A stretch of 64,000 nucleotides of DNA from JAHDNZ01 sp036721855 (GTDB lineage: Bacteria; Bacillota; DTU065). The notes below the pieces were generated by a model, which worked only from the letters and a program-made list of their open reading frames with translations, searched no databases and was not told the DNA's origin. The stretch spans positions 1 to 64,000 of the forward strand of contig DAIMKF010000002.1 of NCBI GenBank assembly GCA_036721855.1. Reading direction: 5' to 3'. Positions 9,426 to 17,251 of this stretch are shown here, piece by piece. Within the stretch, counting starts at the first letter, position 1, and the number at the start of each line of letters is the position of its first letter. Made by a program: the position numbers and the translations under genes.

Positions 9426-9477
9426 ATTGATGGGATGTTCATTCCCTTCTTTAAAATAACCTGCTTACTGTTATTGT

Positions 9478-10032
9478 TTATGCCCGCTCATTGTATTTAT
9501 TCATGGCCTTCTCTAAACCATAATTTACCCACATTTCCATGGCATCCACACAACGAATCAGAGAATCGGTAATAACAGGGATATCTTCTTTGGGGAAAAT
9601 TCTCAGAACATAATTAATGGCATCTAAAGCTGGATTAGGTCTGCCAATACCAATTCTTAACCTGGTAAACTCCTCTGTACCCAAAGAATCAATAATACTT
9701 AGCATACCCTTATGTCCGCCTGCACTTCCCTTGGGTTTAAGGCGAATCTCTCCTAGAGGAATATCCATATCATCGTAGACTACCATTAAATCTTTCGGTT
9801 CAAGTTTAAAATAATTTAGAATTGGCGCTACAGCCTCCCCACTTAGATTCATATATGTTTGAGGTTTTACAAGCAGTAGATCGCCTTTTTTTCCCAATAA
9901 AGCCTTAAATTTGAGATCACAAATACTTAGATCTAGTCTTCTAGCCAAACCATCTACAGCCATAAAACCAACATTATGTCTCGTATATTGATATTTGGGA
10001 CCTGGGTTACCAAGCCCAACAATCATGTGCAT
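9478..10032 (-). CDS. pth: Peptidyl-tRNA hydrolase
   Basis: 184 aa. Signature IVGLGNPGPKYQYTRHNVGFM near the N-terminus has the catalytic His at residue 19. Further motifs are LLVKPQTYMNLSGEAV and YDDMDIPLGEIRLKPKGSAGGHKGM. The enzyme cleaves peptidyl-tRNAs that drop off ribosomes and is essential in bacteria. AGGTGA lies 4 nt before the first ATG and 10 nt before a second Met (codon 3), so either may be used. The conserved neighbour on the other side should be prs/glmU, but a 4.5-kb plus-strand block is inserted. Confidence 0.97.
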   Translation of the reverse strand: MHMIVGLGNPGPKYQYTRHNVGFMAVDGLARRLDLSICDLKFKALLGKKGDLLLVKPQTYMNLSGEAVAPILNYFKLEPKDLMVVYDDMDIPLGEIRLKPKGSAGGHKGMLSIIDSLGTEEFTRLRIGIGRPNPALDAINYVLRIFPKEDIPVITDSLIRCVDAMEMWVNYGLEKAMNKYNERA

Positions 10033-10049
10033 AAGCTCACCTCATTATT

Positions 10050-10124
10050 TTACCTAGCACAAAAAGAGCCGAGCAAAACCCGACCCAAATCGTTGCTATT
10101 AGTAATAAAGCGACTTTTTTTCAT
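10050..10124 (-). CDS. Possible 24-aa leader peptide of pth
   Basis: An ATG at 10124 opens a 24-codon frame starting MKKSRFIT and ending GSFCAR, with TAA at 10050-10052, 18 nt before the pth ATG. The frame runs straight through the terminator hairpin at 10060-10086. No strong Shine-Dalgarno is seen (GGTAAAAAGC precedes it). It lies about 30 nt downstream of the inferred transcription start. It could be a translation-sensing attenuator peptide or a chance frame. Confidence 0.35.
   Translation of the reverse strand: MKKSRFITNSNDLGRVLLGSFCAR
10059..10086 (-). terminator. Intrinsic terminator (candidate attenuator) in the pth leader
   Basis: On the minus strand GGGTCGGGT pairs with GCTCGGCTC (9 bp including G-U pairs) around a TTT loop and is followed by TTTTTG. 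It lies between the pth promoter and the pth start codon, so it would terminate most pth transcripts unless relieved. Confidence 0.55.
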
Positions 10125-10158
10125 AGCTTTTTACCATATTCAAGATATTGCTGTTTAG

Positions 10159-10187
10159 AGTATAGCACCTCATTTCAAACTATGCAA
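10159..10187 (-). promoter_or_regulatory. Sigma-A promoter for pth-mfd
   Basis: Minus strand TTGCAT (10187-10182), a 17-nt spacer, then TATACT (10164-10159). The expected transcript starts ~120 nt before the pth ATG. Confidence 0.65.
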
Positions 10188-10261
10188 ACTTCTTATATTC
10201 TTAACTTAATAACGAAAATAATTCCCTAGTATGTGTTATACTGGAGACTTATTCTTTTTAG

Positions 10262-10529
10262 TTAGAAAAGAACTACTCTTGGAAATTACTTTCAAGTAGA
10301 GCGATCGGTTTTAGGTAAAAAATATTATTCTCATTGTGATATTGCTCTATTGAAGGAAGAAGGTAAAACCCTTGAGGATATCATTGAACGGATGGGCTCT
10401 GCTGAAGAACTTGCAGCAGAACTTACTGAAAACTATGATCTTCGAGATCTCAAACCTTTCCATGAATACAAATCAAAAACATCTTTTTGGGGCTTGCCAC
10501 TTTTGCATATTGTTATAGACCTGAGTTAA
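10262..10529 (+). pseudogene. Remnant of a HAAS/permease-prefix (DUF1700-like) gene
   Basis: No intact start. A readable frame from about 10293 to the TAA at 10527-10529 encodes KEEGKTLEDIIERMGSAEEL, followed by a short charged linker and TSFWGLPLLHIVI. This pattern (the E-x-D-I-I-x-R-x-G-S-x-E-E-L helix pair followed by a GLPLxHI segment) is typical of HAAS/DUF1700 sensor domains that precede a membrane domain. Upstream (10262-10300) the sequence continues in a different frame (KELLLEITFK then stop), indicating a frameshift, and the membrane part is missing. Such genes normally pair with a PadR regulator, which is absent. I infer a decayed gene at the edge of the inserted island. Confidence 0.5.
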
Positions 10530-10582
10530 CTTCTTATGTTTGACTTGTTTTAAAATAGTGATCTGGCGATATAGTTATTAAC

Positions 10583-10598
10583 TAACTTTGGAAAGTTA
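10583..10598. promoter_or_regulatory. Palindrome upstream of the ABC exporter pair
   Basis: TAACTTT-GG-AAAGTTA, a 7-bp perfect inverted repeat ~100 bp before the first ABC gene. A TATACT box follows at about 10639-10644. It may be an operator; no cognate regulator is encoded here. Confidence 0.3.
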
Positions 10599-10699
10599 AT
10601 TCACAAATGATATTACGATGTTGGAAAATATCGATATATGGTATACTTGTATGGTAAAACATTGAAAATAGATTTATTTTTAGACAAGAGGCGAATATA

Positions 10700-12274
10700 A
10701 TGACTTGGTTAATAGCTAAATATTTCTGGCCAACGATTTTACTAGAGTTATTATTGGGTTTTCTACTTCCAATAATGAATACAAGGGTTGCCCAAATGAT
10801 TGGTTCTTTAATGCCTTTGGCAATAGATGGAAAGGTTAAATTGTTGCTTGTTAACATAAAAACAACAGGCTTTTTGTTCTTAGGAATTATCTTACTTAAA
10901 GCGATTTTGCAGCTGTTAAATATTTTAATTAGCAAAATAGCACACTACAAATTTAAAAAATCAGTATTGGAGCAGGTCTTAAGCTATTTAGCTACATTGA
11001 CGATGGATACAGAAGCTATCTCAACTAGATTAAACACCGACCTTGAGAAGGCTGTTAACTTACAGGTAACAGTTAAACCAATGCTTGTAGTAGAGTTATT
11101 TGCAGCTATATATGTTTGGTATGCTATTTTTAATATTAACAGGTGGTTATCAGTTGAATTATTAGCAATCGCACTTATTTTAGCTATTTTCCCGATTATA
11201 TTTTCGAAGCACTTTAGGGATATGTACACAGATCTAAGGGTTTTCGAAGAAAGAGAAGATAAGCTAAAAAGAGAGTTAGTATCTTGTTTTAGCCTAATTA
11301 AGCTTTTTAACTTAAATACTAAGATTGATGTTGGATATAAAAAATTACTAAAGCCGTTGTATAGGCAAAGTTTGAAACTGGAAAAGTATTGGGCTACTAT
11401 AGGTGGTCTAGAAGATGGCTTAAAGATATTTGCTGAGTTTATTGTAATTTTAGTAATTGCCCTATTTGCTGATAGTGGCAGGTTAGAGAAAGCTAATATT
11501 TTTACAGTTTTATTACTTTTTAAAAGTTTAACCCAGTCTTTAGCTTCTTTTGGTGAACGTTGGTTAAGTATGAGTGAAGGTAAAATCTCTTTAAATAGAT
11601 TAAAAGAGCTAGTTCCTTTAGCTAATAAAGCTCCTTTGATTAAAAAAGATTTTCAACAGATTGATTTACGGGACATTAGTTTTTCTTATGGTGAGAAGCA
11701 GTTATTACATAAGTTGAATTTACAGATTCTCTCTTGTGACAAGATTTTAATTAAAGGTCCTAATGGCAGTGGAAAAACAACTTTAATGAAGATTATTTTA
11801 GGCCTATTAACTAATTATGATGGAGATATTTATATGGATGGTATCAATATAAACGACTGTAGAAAGCAAAATTTGGCTTGGATACCACAAAACCATATTA
11901 CTTTTGCAGATACCTTAGCCTGGAATGCAGAGCTGCTGGCTTCAGACCAAGTTAAGGTTAAGGAAATGTTGAAAGAGTTTAGGTTAGATGATGAGAGTGT
12001 TGATGTTGAGCAGTTTTCGGGCGGACAAAAAAGGAAGTTGTCGTTAATTCGTGGTTTTGCAAGTGATTCTGAGTTAATAGTGTTGGATGAGCCAACCAAT
12101 AACATCGACCAAGAAGGTTTCGAGATACTTAGTAAATTTATTGCTACTACAAAACGAACTCTATTGATTGTAAGTCATGATGAAAAGCTAGCATCTCTTT
12201 GTAACAAAGCTTTTCAACTGGCTGATGGTCAGTTAATAGAATTAGAAAAAGAAAGCACTTTAGTAAGTTGTTGA
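10700..12274 (+). CDS. ABC exporter half-transporter (permease + ATPase), first subunit
   Basis: 524 aa. About six hydrophobic helices lie in the first ~300 residues. The ATPase follows: Walker A GPNGSGKTT near residue 353, Q-loop WIPQN, signature FSGGQ, Walker B ELIVLDEPTNNID and H-loop SHDEK. It is an exporter of the multidrug/peptide type; no peptidase C39 domain is present. It pairs with the next gene (10-nt gap), suggesting a heterodimer. The sequence is AT-rich compared with the neighbouring housekeeping genes and the reading direction is opposite to them, which suggests insertion. The exported substrate is unknown and no toxin, lanthipeptide or modification enzyme is seen. Confidence 0.85.
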   Translation: MTWLIAKYFWPTILLELLLGFLLPIMNTRVAQMIGSLMPLAIDGKVKLLLVNIKTTGFLFLGIILLKAILQLLNILISKIAHYKFKKSVLEQVLSYLATLTMDTEAISTRLNTDLEKAVNLQVTVKPMLVVELFAAIYVWYAIFNINRWLSVELLAIALILAIFPIIFSKHFRDMYTDLRVFEEREDKLKRELVSCFSLIKLFNLNTKIDVGYKKLLKPLYRQSLKLEKYWATIGGLEDGLKIFAEFIVILVIALFADSGRLEKANIFTVLLLFKSLTQSLASFGERWLSMSEGKISLNRLKELVPLANKAPLIKKDFQQIDLRDISFSYGEKQLLHKLNLQILSCDKILIKGPNGSGKTTLMKIILGLLTNYDGDIYMDGININDCRKQNLAWIPQNHITFADTLAWNAELLASDQVKVKEMLKEFRLDDESVDVEQFSGGQKRKLSLIRGFASDSELIVLDEPTNNIDQEGFEILSKFIATTKRTLLIVSHDEKLASLCNKAFQLADGQLIELEKESTLVSC

Positions 12275-12284
12275 GGATAATGCC

Positions 12285-13862
12285 ATGATAAAAAAACCTA
12301 AAAATTTAATTGTGGAGTTTATATATAAGTTTTTCCCGACGATAGTAGTCGTTTCACTAATGAAGATTGTGGCCGATTGGTTTATGATTGCCTTTTTACA
12401 GAATATGGGTGAGTTTGCGGATGGAATATTTAACTTGAAAGCAAGTGTAAATGTTTGGAAAACGTTTAGGTTAGCTATAGCAGCGGCAACGGTAGTTCCT
12501 TTAGCCGATTGGTTATATAATAGATCGCTTTTAACGATAGGAGAAAAATTTGACTTAAATTTCGCTTCTAAGTATATGCAGCAAAAATACAGTTCTATTG
12601 CATGTTTTGATCAAGGTGAACTTTTATATAGAATTAACTGGGATGCGATTGACTTTAGATGCTACATTCTTTCTATTACGACCACCCTAGTTATTTTTAC
12701 TGTTTCTACTAGCTATATGTTGTACAAAATGGTGGTTGTGCATCATATGTATGGTATATTATGCTTTATATTTAGCGCATTATCGATAGCGATACCATTT
12801 TGTTTTAGACGTCTTTTAGTAAAGCTTAAGACCCAGTTAAAAGATGCAGAAGGTAAGATTTTTGCTTTAGAAAACAGTTTAATGGTTAACAGAGAATTTA
12901 TTTATGTGCATAACATAGCGACAAAAGTTGCTGAAAGGGTTTATGAGAGATCCCATAGAGTGTTTAAAAAAATTGTAAGTAAGTATCTTTTAGTTAATAA
13001 TGTAGCTGAACTTAGTGCGGACATATTTACGTATACCAGCCAAGCCGCGGTGTTTTTATATGGTAGCTATTTAGTTTACCAAAAATCGATTACTCCAGGT
13101 GCAATAGTATTTAGCTTAGGAGCTTCCAAGATAATCCAGGATCAATTCATGGAACTTTTTTCGGTGTTTAAAGATATCTGGGATCTTAAAATTGTCCATA
13201 GTAGATTGAAAGAACTCTTAGGTAATCCCGAATCTGTTAAGGGTGCAATTATCTCTAAAATCGAACATCTGTCTATAGCAAATTTGTCTTTTGCTTATGG
13301 TGATAAAAAGGTAATAAAGGATCTATCACTAGAGCTTAAGCAAGGGGAAACTATTGCGATTAGAGGACAGAACGGCAGCGGCAAAACTACTTTAGTCAAA
13401 GTCTTGTCTGGGTTTTATGATAATTATCAAGGGTCAATATTAGTTAATGGGATAGAGTTAAAGTTGCTAGAACCAAAGAACTGGCGAGAAAATATTATTG
13501 TAGTTACTCAAGATGCACCATTGTTTGATGAACCTGTCGAGTATAATTTGGCGTTAGCCTGTAAAGTACCAGAGACACAAAAGGTTACTAAATTAGTTGA
13601 AGAAATAAGTCTAAGAGATATTGAAGGTGACATTGGAGAACTAGGTTGCAATATTTCTGGAGGACAAAAACAGAGACTATGCTTAGGTTGGTTATATCTA
13701 AAAAAAGCTTCTTTGGCTATTTTAGATGAACCAACAGCTAGCCTAGATAGAGAAGCTAAAGACAAATTTTTGCAGTATCTTAAAAAGGACCATACTACTA
13801 AAATAAAAATTACACACGATGATGAAGTTACTTCTTTAGTGGATAGAGTATATAACTTATAG
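12285..13862 (+). CDS. ABC exporter half-transporter (permease + ATPase), second subunit
   Basis: 525 aa partner of the preceding gene with the same layout: membrane domain to ~320, then Walker A GQNGSGKTT, Q-loop VTQDAP, signature ISGGQKQRL, Walker B LAILDEPTASLD and H-loop ITHDDE. Both ATPase sites keep a consensus-type signature and Walker motifs. However, this subunit has Asp after the Walker B motif (TASLD) and Asp where the first has Glu in the H-loop, so the two sites may be unequal as in heterodimeric exporters. Translation probably starts at ATG 12285, close behind the first stop. Confidence 0.85.
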   Translation: MIKKPKNLIVEFIYKFFPTIVVVSLMKIVADWFMIAFLQNMGEFADGIFNLKASVNVWKTFRLAIAAATVVPLADWLYNRSLLTIGEKFDLNFASKYMQQKYSSIACFDQGELLYRINWDAIDFRCYILSITTTLVIFTVSTSYMLYKMVVVHHMYGILCFIFSALSIAIPFCFRRLLVKLKTQLKDAEGKIFALENSLMVNREFIYVHNIATKVAERVYERSHRVFKKIVSKYLLVNNVAELSADIFTYTSQAAVFLYGSYLVYQKSITPGAIVFSLGASKIIQDQFMELFSVFKDIWDLKIVHSRLKELLGNPESVKGAIISKIEHLSIANLSFAYGDKKVIKDLSLELKQGETIAIRGQNGSGKTTLVKVLSGFYDNYQGSILVNGIELKLLEPKNWRENIIVVTQDAPLFDEPVEYNLALACKVPETQKVTKLVEEISLRDIEGDIGELGCNISGGQKQRLCLGWLYLKKASLAILDEPTASLDREAKDKFLQYLKKDHTTKIKITHDDEVTSLVDRVYNL

Positions 13863-13936
13863 TTTTTTGTTTTTTTCATAGACTGTAAGCGTGAACGGTA
13901 TCTGGCCAAAAATAATAGTTATAGAGAGTATTAAAT

Positions 13937-13967
13937 GACCCTTGATACAGGAAAAGAATCAAGGGTC
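13937..13967. repeat. 10-bp perfect inverted repeat after the ABC pair
   Basis: GACCCTTGAT (13937-13946) and ATCAAGGGTC (13958-13967) surround an 11-nt loop. There is no clear U-tract, so it is either a weak terminator or an RNA-stabilising hairpin at the end of the ABC transcript. Confidence 0.55.
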
Positions 13968-14106
13968 GTATTCAGGTTCTAGAAACAGAGATGGCAGGTT
14001 TGATTGCATAGTTTAAGAAACAACAGTCCGCCCTAAAAAGGCAGACATTAATTAGCAATTCGTTCGGCCATTTAGCGAAAAACGCAACACCATTGGCCTT
14101 GGGGCA

Positions 14107-14352
14107 TTGGGTAAAGTTATCTTAAAGATCCCTAGAGGTATTTCTTTTTCTAATGCCTCTGCTCTAGTTAATTCCTTCGTAAAAAGTGGCCAAGTAACCA
14201 CTTGGGCCTCAAGGTTCTATCAAAATGTATTTTGTCTCTTGAATTGGTTTGCTAAACTACCAAAAAACCCTGAGGCAATAAGTGTAATAGGTTTACTATT
14301 ACTCACTATAATCTTATGTAGTCGATATTTAGCTAAAAAAGCTTTTAATTAA
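14107..14352 (+). CDS. Small hypothetical membrane protein
   Basis: 81 aa from a TTG; the open frame continues upstream to a stop at 14053, so the start is unsure. Hydrophobic segment AISVIGLLLLTIILCSRYLA lies near the C-terminus, with a basic end. I recognise no family. It follows the ABC pair in the same direction and is closed by a strong terminator at 14380-14410, which argues for a real transcript. It could be a small accessory or a gene remnant. Confidence 0.35.
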   Translation: MGKVILKIPRGISFSNASALVNSFVKSGQVTTWASRFYQNVFCLLNWFAKLPKNPEAISVIGLLLLTIILCSRYLAKKAFN

Positions 14353-14379
14353 ATTGTTAAAACGATTTTAAAGCCACAA

Positions 14380-14411
14380 AAGCACAGCGGTAATCTACCG
14401 CTGTGCTTTTT
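14380..14411. terminator. Strong bidirectional intrinsic terminator
   Basis: 13-bp perfect stem, AAGCACAGCGGTA (14380-14392) against TACCGCTGTGCTT (14396-14408), with a 3-nt loop and a T-run on the plus strand. A-rich sequence on the other side gives a weaker U-tract for the minus strand. It closes the ABC island and may also serve prs. Confidence 0.8.
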
Positions 14412-14567
14412 AGCCTTAAACTACATAGGTATCTAAATTAGTAAACTGACTGTTATAAAGTTCTGCATAGAAACCGTATTACAGAAATCATCTTCTCTCA
14501 TTTTAAAACTTTTCTATTGTATCTTCTTTACTTAAAATACAGCTGTCAGGCTTACAGTAATAATATT

Positions 14568-15521
14568 CTAAAAAAGTACACTTACCGATAGTTCTTCATA
14601 AATGCGGCGAATAGCTTCCGCCAGTAGCGATGCTATGGAAAGAACTTTAATTTTGTCTAGTTGGGCTGCTTCTTCAGAGAGTGGAATGGAATTTGTCACA
14701 ATTACTTCGGAAAGTACCGACTCTGCTATTCTTTCTACTGCCGGTCTGGAAAAAACGGCATGTGAACAGCAAGCCATAACATCTTTAGCCCCGGCTTCCC
14801 TTAAAGCTTTGGCGCCTTGAGTAATTGTCCCTGCAGTATCAATCAAATCATCGATCATGATAGCGGTCTTACCCTCTACATCACCAATAATATTCATTAT
14901 TTCAGCAATATTTGCTTTAGGACGTCGTTTATCAATAATAGCTAAAGTAGTTCCCAGATGCTGAGCTAACTCACGAGCTCTTGTAACACCACCAACATCA
15001 GGCGAAACTACTACAATCTCTTCTCCATTATAACCCTTTTTAATAAAATAGTTAGCCAGAATCGGCAGCCCTTTGAGATTGTCTACAGGAATATCAAAAA
15101 ATCCCTGAATCTGCCCGGCATGGAGATCCATCGTTAAAATACGGCTTGCTCCGGCAGCGGTAAGTATATTTGCCACTAACTTGGCCGCAATAGGCTCGCG
15201 TGGTTTTGTCTTACGATCCTGCCTGGCATAACCATAATAAGGCATTACGGCTGTGATAGATTTAGCCGAAGCCCTTTTACAGGCATCAATCATGATTAAA
15301 AGTTCCATAAGGTGATCGTTTACCGGTCTTGAAGTCGGCTGCACTAAAAATACATCGGCCCCTCGAACAGTCTCATTGATATCAACAGATATCTCTTCAT
15401 CCTTAAAACGAGAAACGTTTGATTGTCCCAAACTCATGCCCAGATTTTGAGCAATCTCTCTAGCTAATTCCGGGTTAGAATTACCAGTGAAGATCTTCAT
15501 CTTTTTATGAACCAAAGACAT
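14568..15521 (-). CDS. prs: Ribose-phosphate pyrophosphokinase (PRPP synthetase)
   Basis: 317 aa. Contains FLVQPTSRPVNDHLMELLIM, YARQDRKTKPREPIAAKLVA, MDLHAGQIQGFFDIPVDNL and the PRPP-binding loop MIDDLIDTAGTI. It converts ribose-5-phosphate and ATP to PRPP for nucleotide, His and Trp synthesis. A GGGGG box precedes the ATG. It lies 50 nt downstream of glmU, the standard Firmicute pairing. Confidence 0.97.
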   Translation of the reverse strand: MSLVHKKMKIFTGNSNPELAREIAQNLGMSLGQSNVSRFKDEEISVDINETVRGADVFLVQPTSRPVNDHLMELLIMIDACKRASAKSITAVMPYYGYARQDRKTKPREPIAAKLVANILTAAGASRILTMDLHAGQIQGFFDIPVDNLKGLPILANYFIKKGYNGEEIVVVSPDVGGVTRARELAQHLGTTLAIIDKRRPKANIAEIMNIIGDVEGKTAIMIDDLIDTAGTITQGAKALREAGAKDVMACCSHAVFSRPAVERIAESVLSEVIVTNSIPLSEEAAQLDKIKVLSIASLLAEAIRRIYEELSVSVLF

Positions 15522-15570
15522 TAACTAAACCCCCAGTCAGAAAATAAGCACCCAAAAATAAGATCGCTGA

Positions 15571-16965
15571 TTAGCTTTCGCTTTTTGAACTAAATCTCCT
15601 CTCTCCTCTTCTTTTTATTGCCCACTTATCATAATTTATCTGTTTAGAACGTCCAATTCCAAGTGCGTTTTCCGGTACATCTTTTGTAATAGTAGAACCT
15701 GCTCCTGTAATAGCATTTTTTCCAATATTTACAGGGGCCACAAGACTAGAATTAGAACCAATAAAAGCATTGTCACCTATCTCGGTATGATATTTATTGC
15801 AACCATCATAGTTGCAGGTAATTGTTCCTGCACCAATATTAACCTTTTCACCTAGTTTAGTATCACCAAGGTAGGTTAAATGCGGTGCTTTGCTGCCCTT
15901 ACCAATAGTTGAATTTTTTAACTCGACAAAGTTACCTACTTTAGCAGCTTCACAAACTGTAGTTTTAGGCCTGATATGAGCATAGGGGCCAATTTGAGCC
16001 CCACTATGAATTGTAGCCTTTTCCACAACCGATCTTTCAATTGTTACATTACTACCTACATCAGTATCTATCAGGGTTGTATAGGGTCCGATAACAGTAT
16101 TGGCAGCAATATGACACTTCCCATAGATAAAAGTCCCTGGTTCAATAATGGTATCTGGGGCAATCTCTACTTCGTTATCAATATAGGTGTTATTGGGATC
16201 AAAGATGGTAACACCACTAAGCATAAGTTCGGTAAGTTTTCTTTTATTTCTAAGGTGGGCAAGTTCGGCCAACTGTAAACGGTTATTAGCACCTAAGATT
16301 TCTTTAGAATCTTCGGTAATAAATGTTTCAATGACTTCTCCATCGCCTTGGGCTAAGCTTAAAACATCTGTCAGGTAATACTCGCCCTGTTTATTTTGAG
16401 GAGTAAGCAAAGGCAAATACTTTTTTAAAGCCAGAGCTGAAAAACAGTACACACCTGAATTTATCTCATTAATCTGCTTTTCCTTGGTAGAGGCATCTTT
16501 ATGTTCAACAATTTTTACAAAAACTTCTTCCTTCCTGACAATGCGACCATAACCAGTTGGATCTTCTACCAAAGCAGTTAACACTGTACCCGCAGCTTTA
16601 GTTGCTAGGTGCTTTTTTAGAAGTCTCTCTACGGTTTGAAAACTTAATAGGGGCACATCACCGTAAAGAATTATGACATTACCCTTAAAACCATCTAAAG
16701 CCGGCAGAGCTTGCATCATGGCATGCCCTGTCCCAAGTTGTTCTTTTTGGGTAACTGCAATGACATCTTCCGGTAAGGTTGCTTTTACTTTGTCTGCACC
16801 ATAACCCACAACCACAATTAAGCGCTTTGGATTTAGCTTGTTTGCGGTAAAAAGTACTTCTGCAAGCATAGTTTTACTGCCGATCTTATGTAAAACTTTA
16901 GGAAGTTCGCTCTTCATTCTTGTCCCTTTCCCAGCTGCTAAAACAACTATGGCCACATCAGACAT
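15571..16965 (-). CDS. glmU: Bifunctional UDP-GlcNAc pyrophosphorylase / GlcN-1-P acetyltransferase
   Basis: 464 aa. The N-terminal nucleotidyltransferase domain starts IVVLAAGKGTRMKSELPKVL. After ~250 residues comes a left-handed beta-helix of hexapeptide repeats with the acetyl-CoA site (KVNIGAGTITCNYDG) and a basic tail. It makes UDP-N-acetylglucosamine for peptidoglycan. A GGAGG box lies before the ATG. The conserved upstream genes purR/spoVG of many Firmicutes are not present; a divergent gene lies upstream instead. Confidence 0.97.
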   Translation of the reverse strand: MSDVAIVVLAAGKGTRMKSELPKVLHKIGSKTMLAEVLFTANKLNPKRLIVVVGYGADKVKATLPEDVIAVTQKEQLGTGHAMMQALPALDGFKGNVIILYGDVPLLSFQTVERLLKKHLATKAAGTVLTALVEDPTGYGRIVRKEEVFVKIVEHKDASTKEKQINEINSGVYCFSALALKKYLPLLTPQNKQGEYYLTDVLSLAQGDGEVIETFITEDSKEILGANNRLQLAELAHLRNKRKLTELMLSGVTIFDPNNTYIDNEVEIAPDTIIEPGTFIYGKCHIAANTVIGPYTTLIDTDVGSNVTIERSVVEKATIHSGAQIGPYAHIRPKTTVCEAAKVGNFVELKNSTIGKGSKAPHLTYLGDTKLGEKVNIGAGTITCNYDGCNKYHTEIGDNAFIGSNSSLVAPVNIGKNAITGAGSTITKDVPENALGIGRSKQINYDKWAIKRRGERRFSSKSES

Positions 16966-17195
16966 ATAAAAACCTCCGCTTTCCTTATTGCATCTAGATA
17001 ACTGAGATATAATAAAAATCGTAGTTTAATCTTAAACTCAACTGATGATATCTTCCTTTTTTAACCGACAATTTCCTGCTGTTTTACCTTCTCTTTGAAT
17101 AAGAATAGGTGACTTATTCTACAAAGCTTTGTTTTCTATACAGGATATTCAAACAAACCAGAGAATGAATTCTTAGTGAATCATTCTTTTATAAA
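16966..17195. other. Divergent intergenic region glmU / metallopeptidase
   Basis: AT-rich, with no coding potential recognised. An imperfect hairpin (GAATGAATTC ... GAATCATTC, 17164-17187) followed by TTTTAT may be a weak terminator or attenuator ahead of the plus-strand gene. I could not assign a confident promoter for either gene. Confidence 0.4.
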
Positions 17196-17251
17196 GGGGA
17201 GGTGGCGCAAATAGTCTTTCTAAATTGAGAAAGATGTAGCGCTAATCTATG
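17196..17251 (+). promoter_or_regulatory. Distant Shine-Dalgarno bridged to the ATG by a hairpin
   Basis: GGGGAGG (17196-17202) is the only good ribosome binding site but lies ~46 nt before the ATG. Between them, TGGCGC (17203-17208) pairs with GCGCTA (17239-17244), and TCTTTCT (17215-17221) pairs with AGAAAGA (17228-17234) around an AAATTG loop. Folding leaves GGGGAGG about 5 nt from the ATG. Confidence 0.6.
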
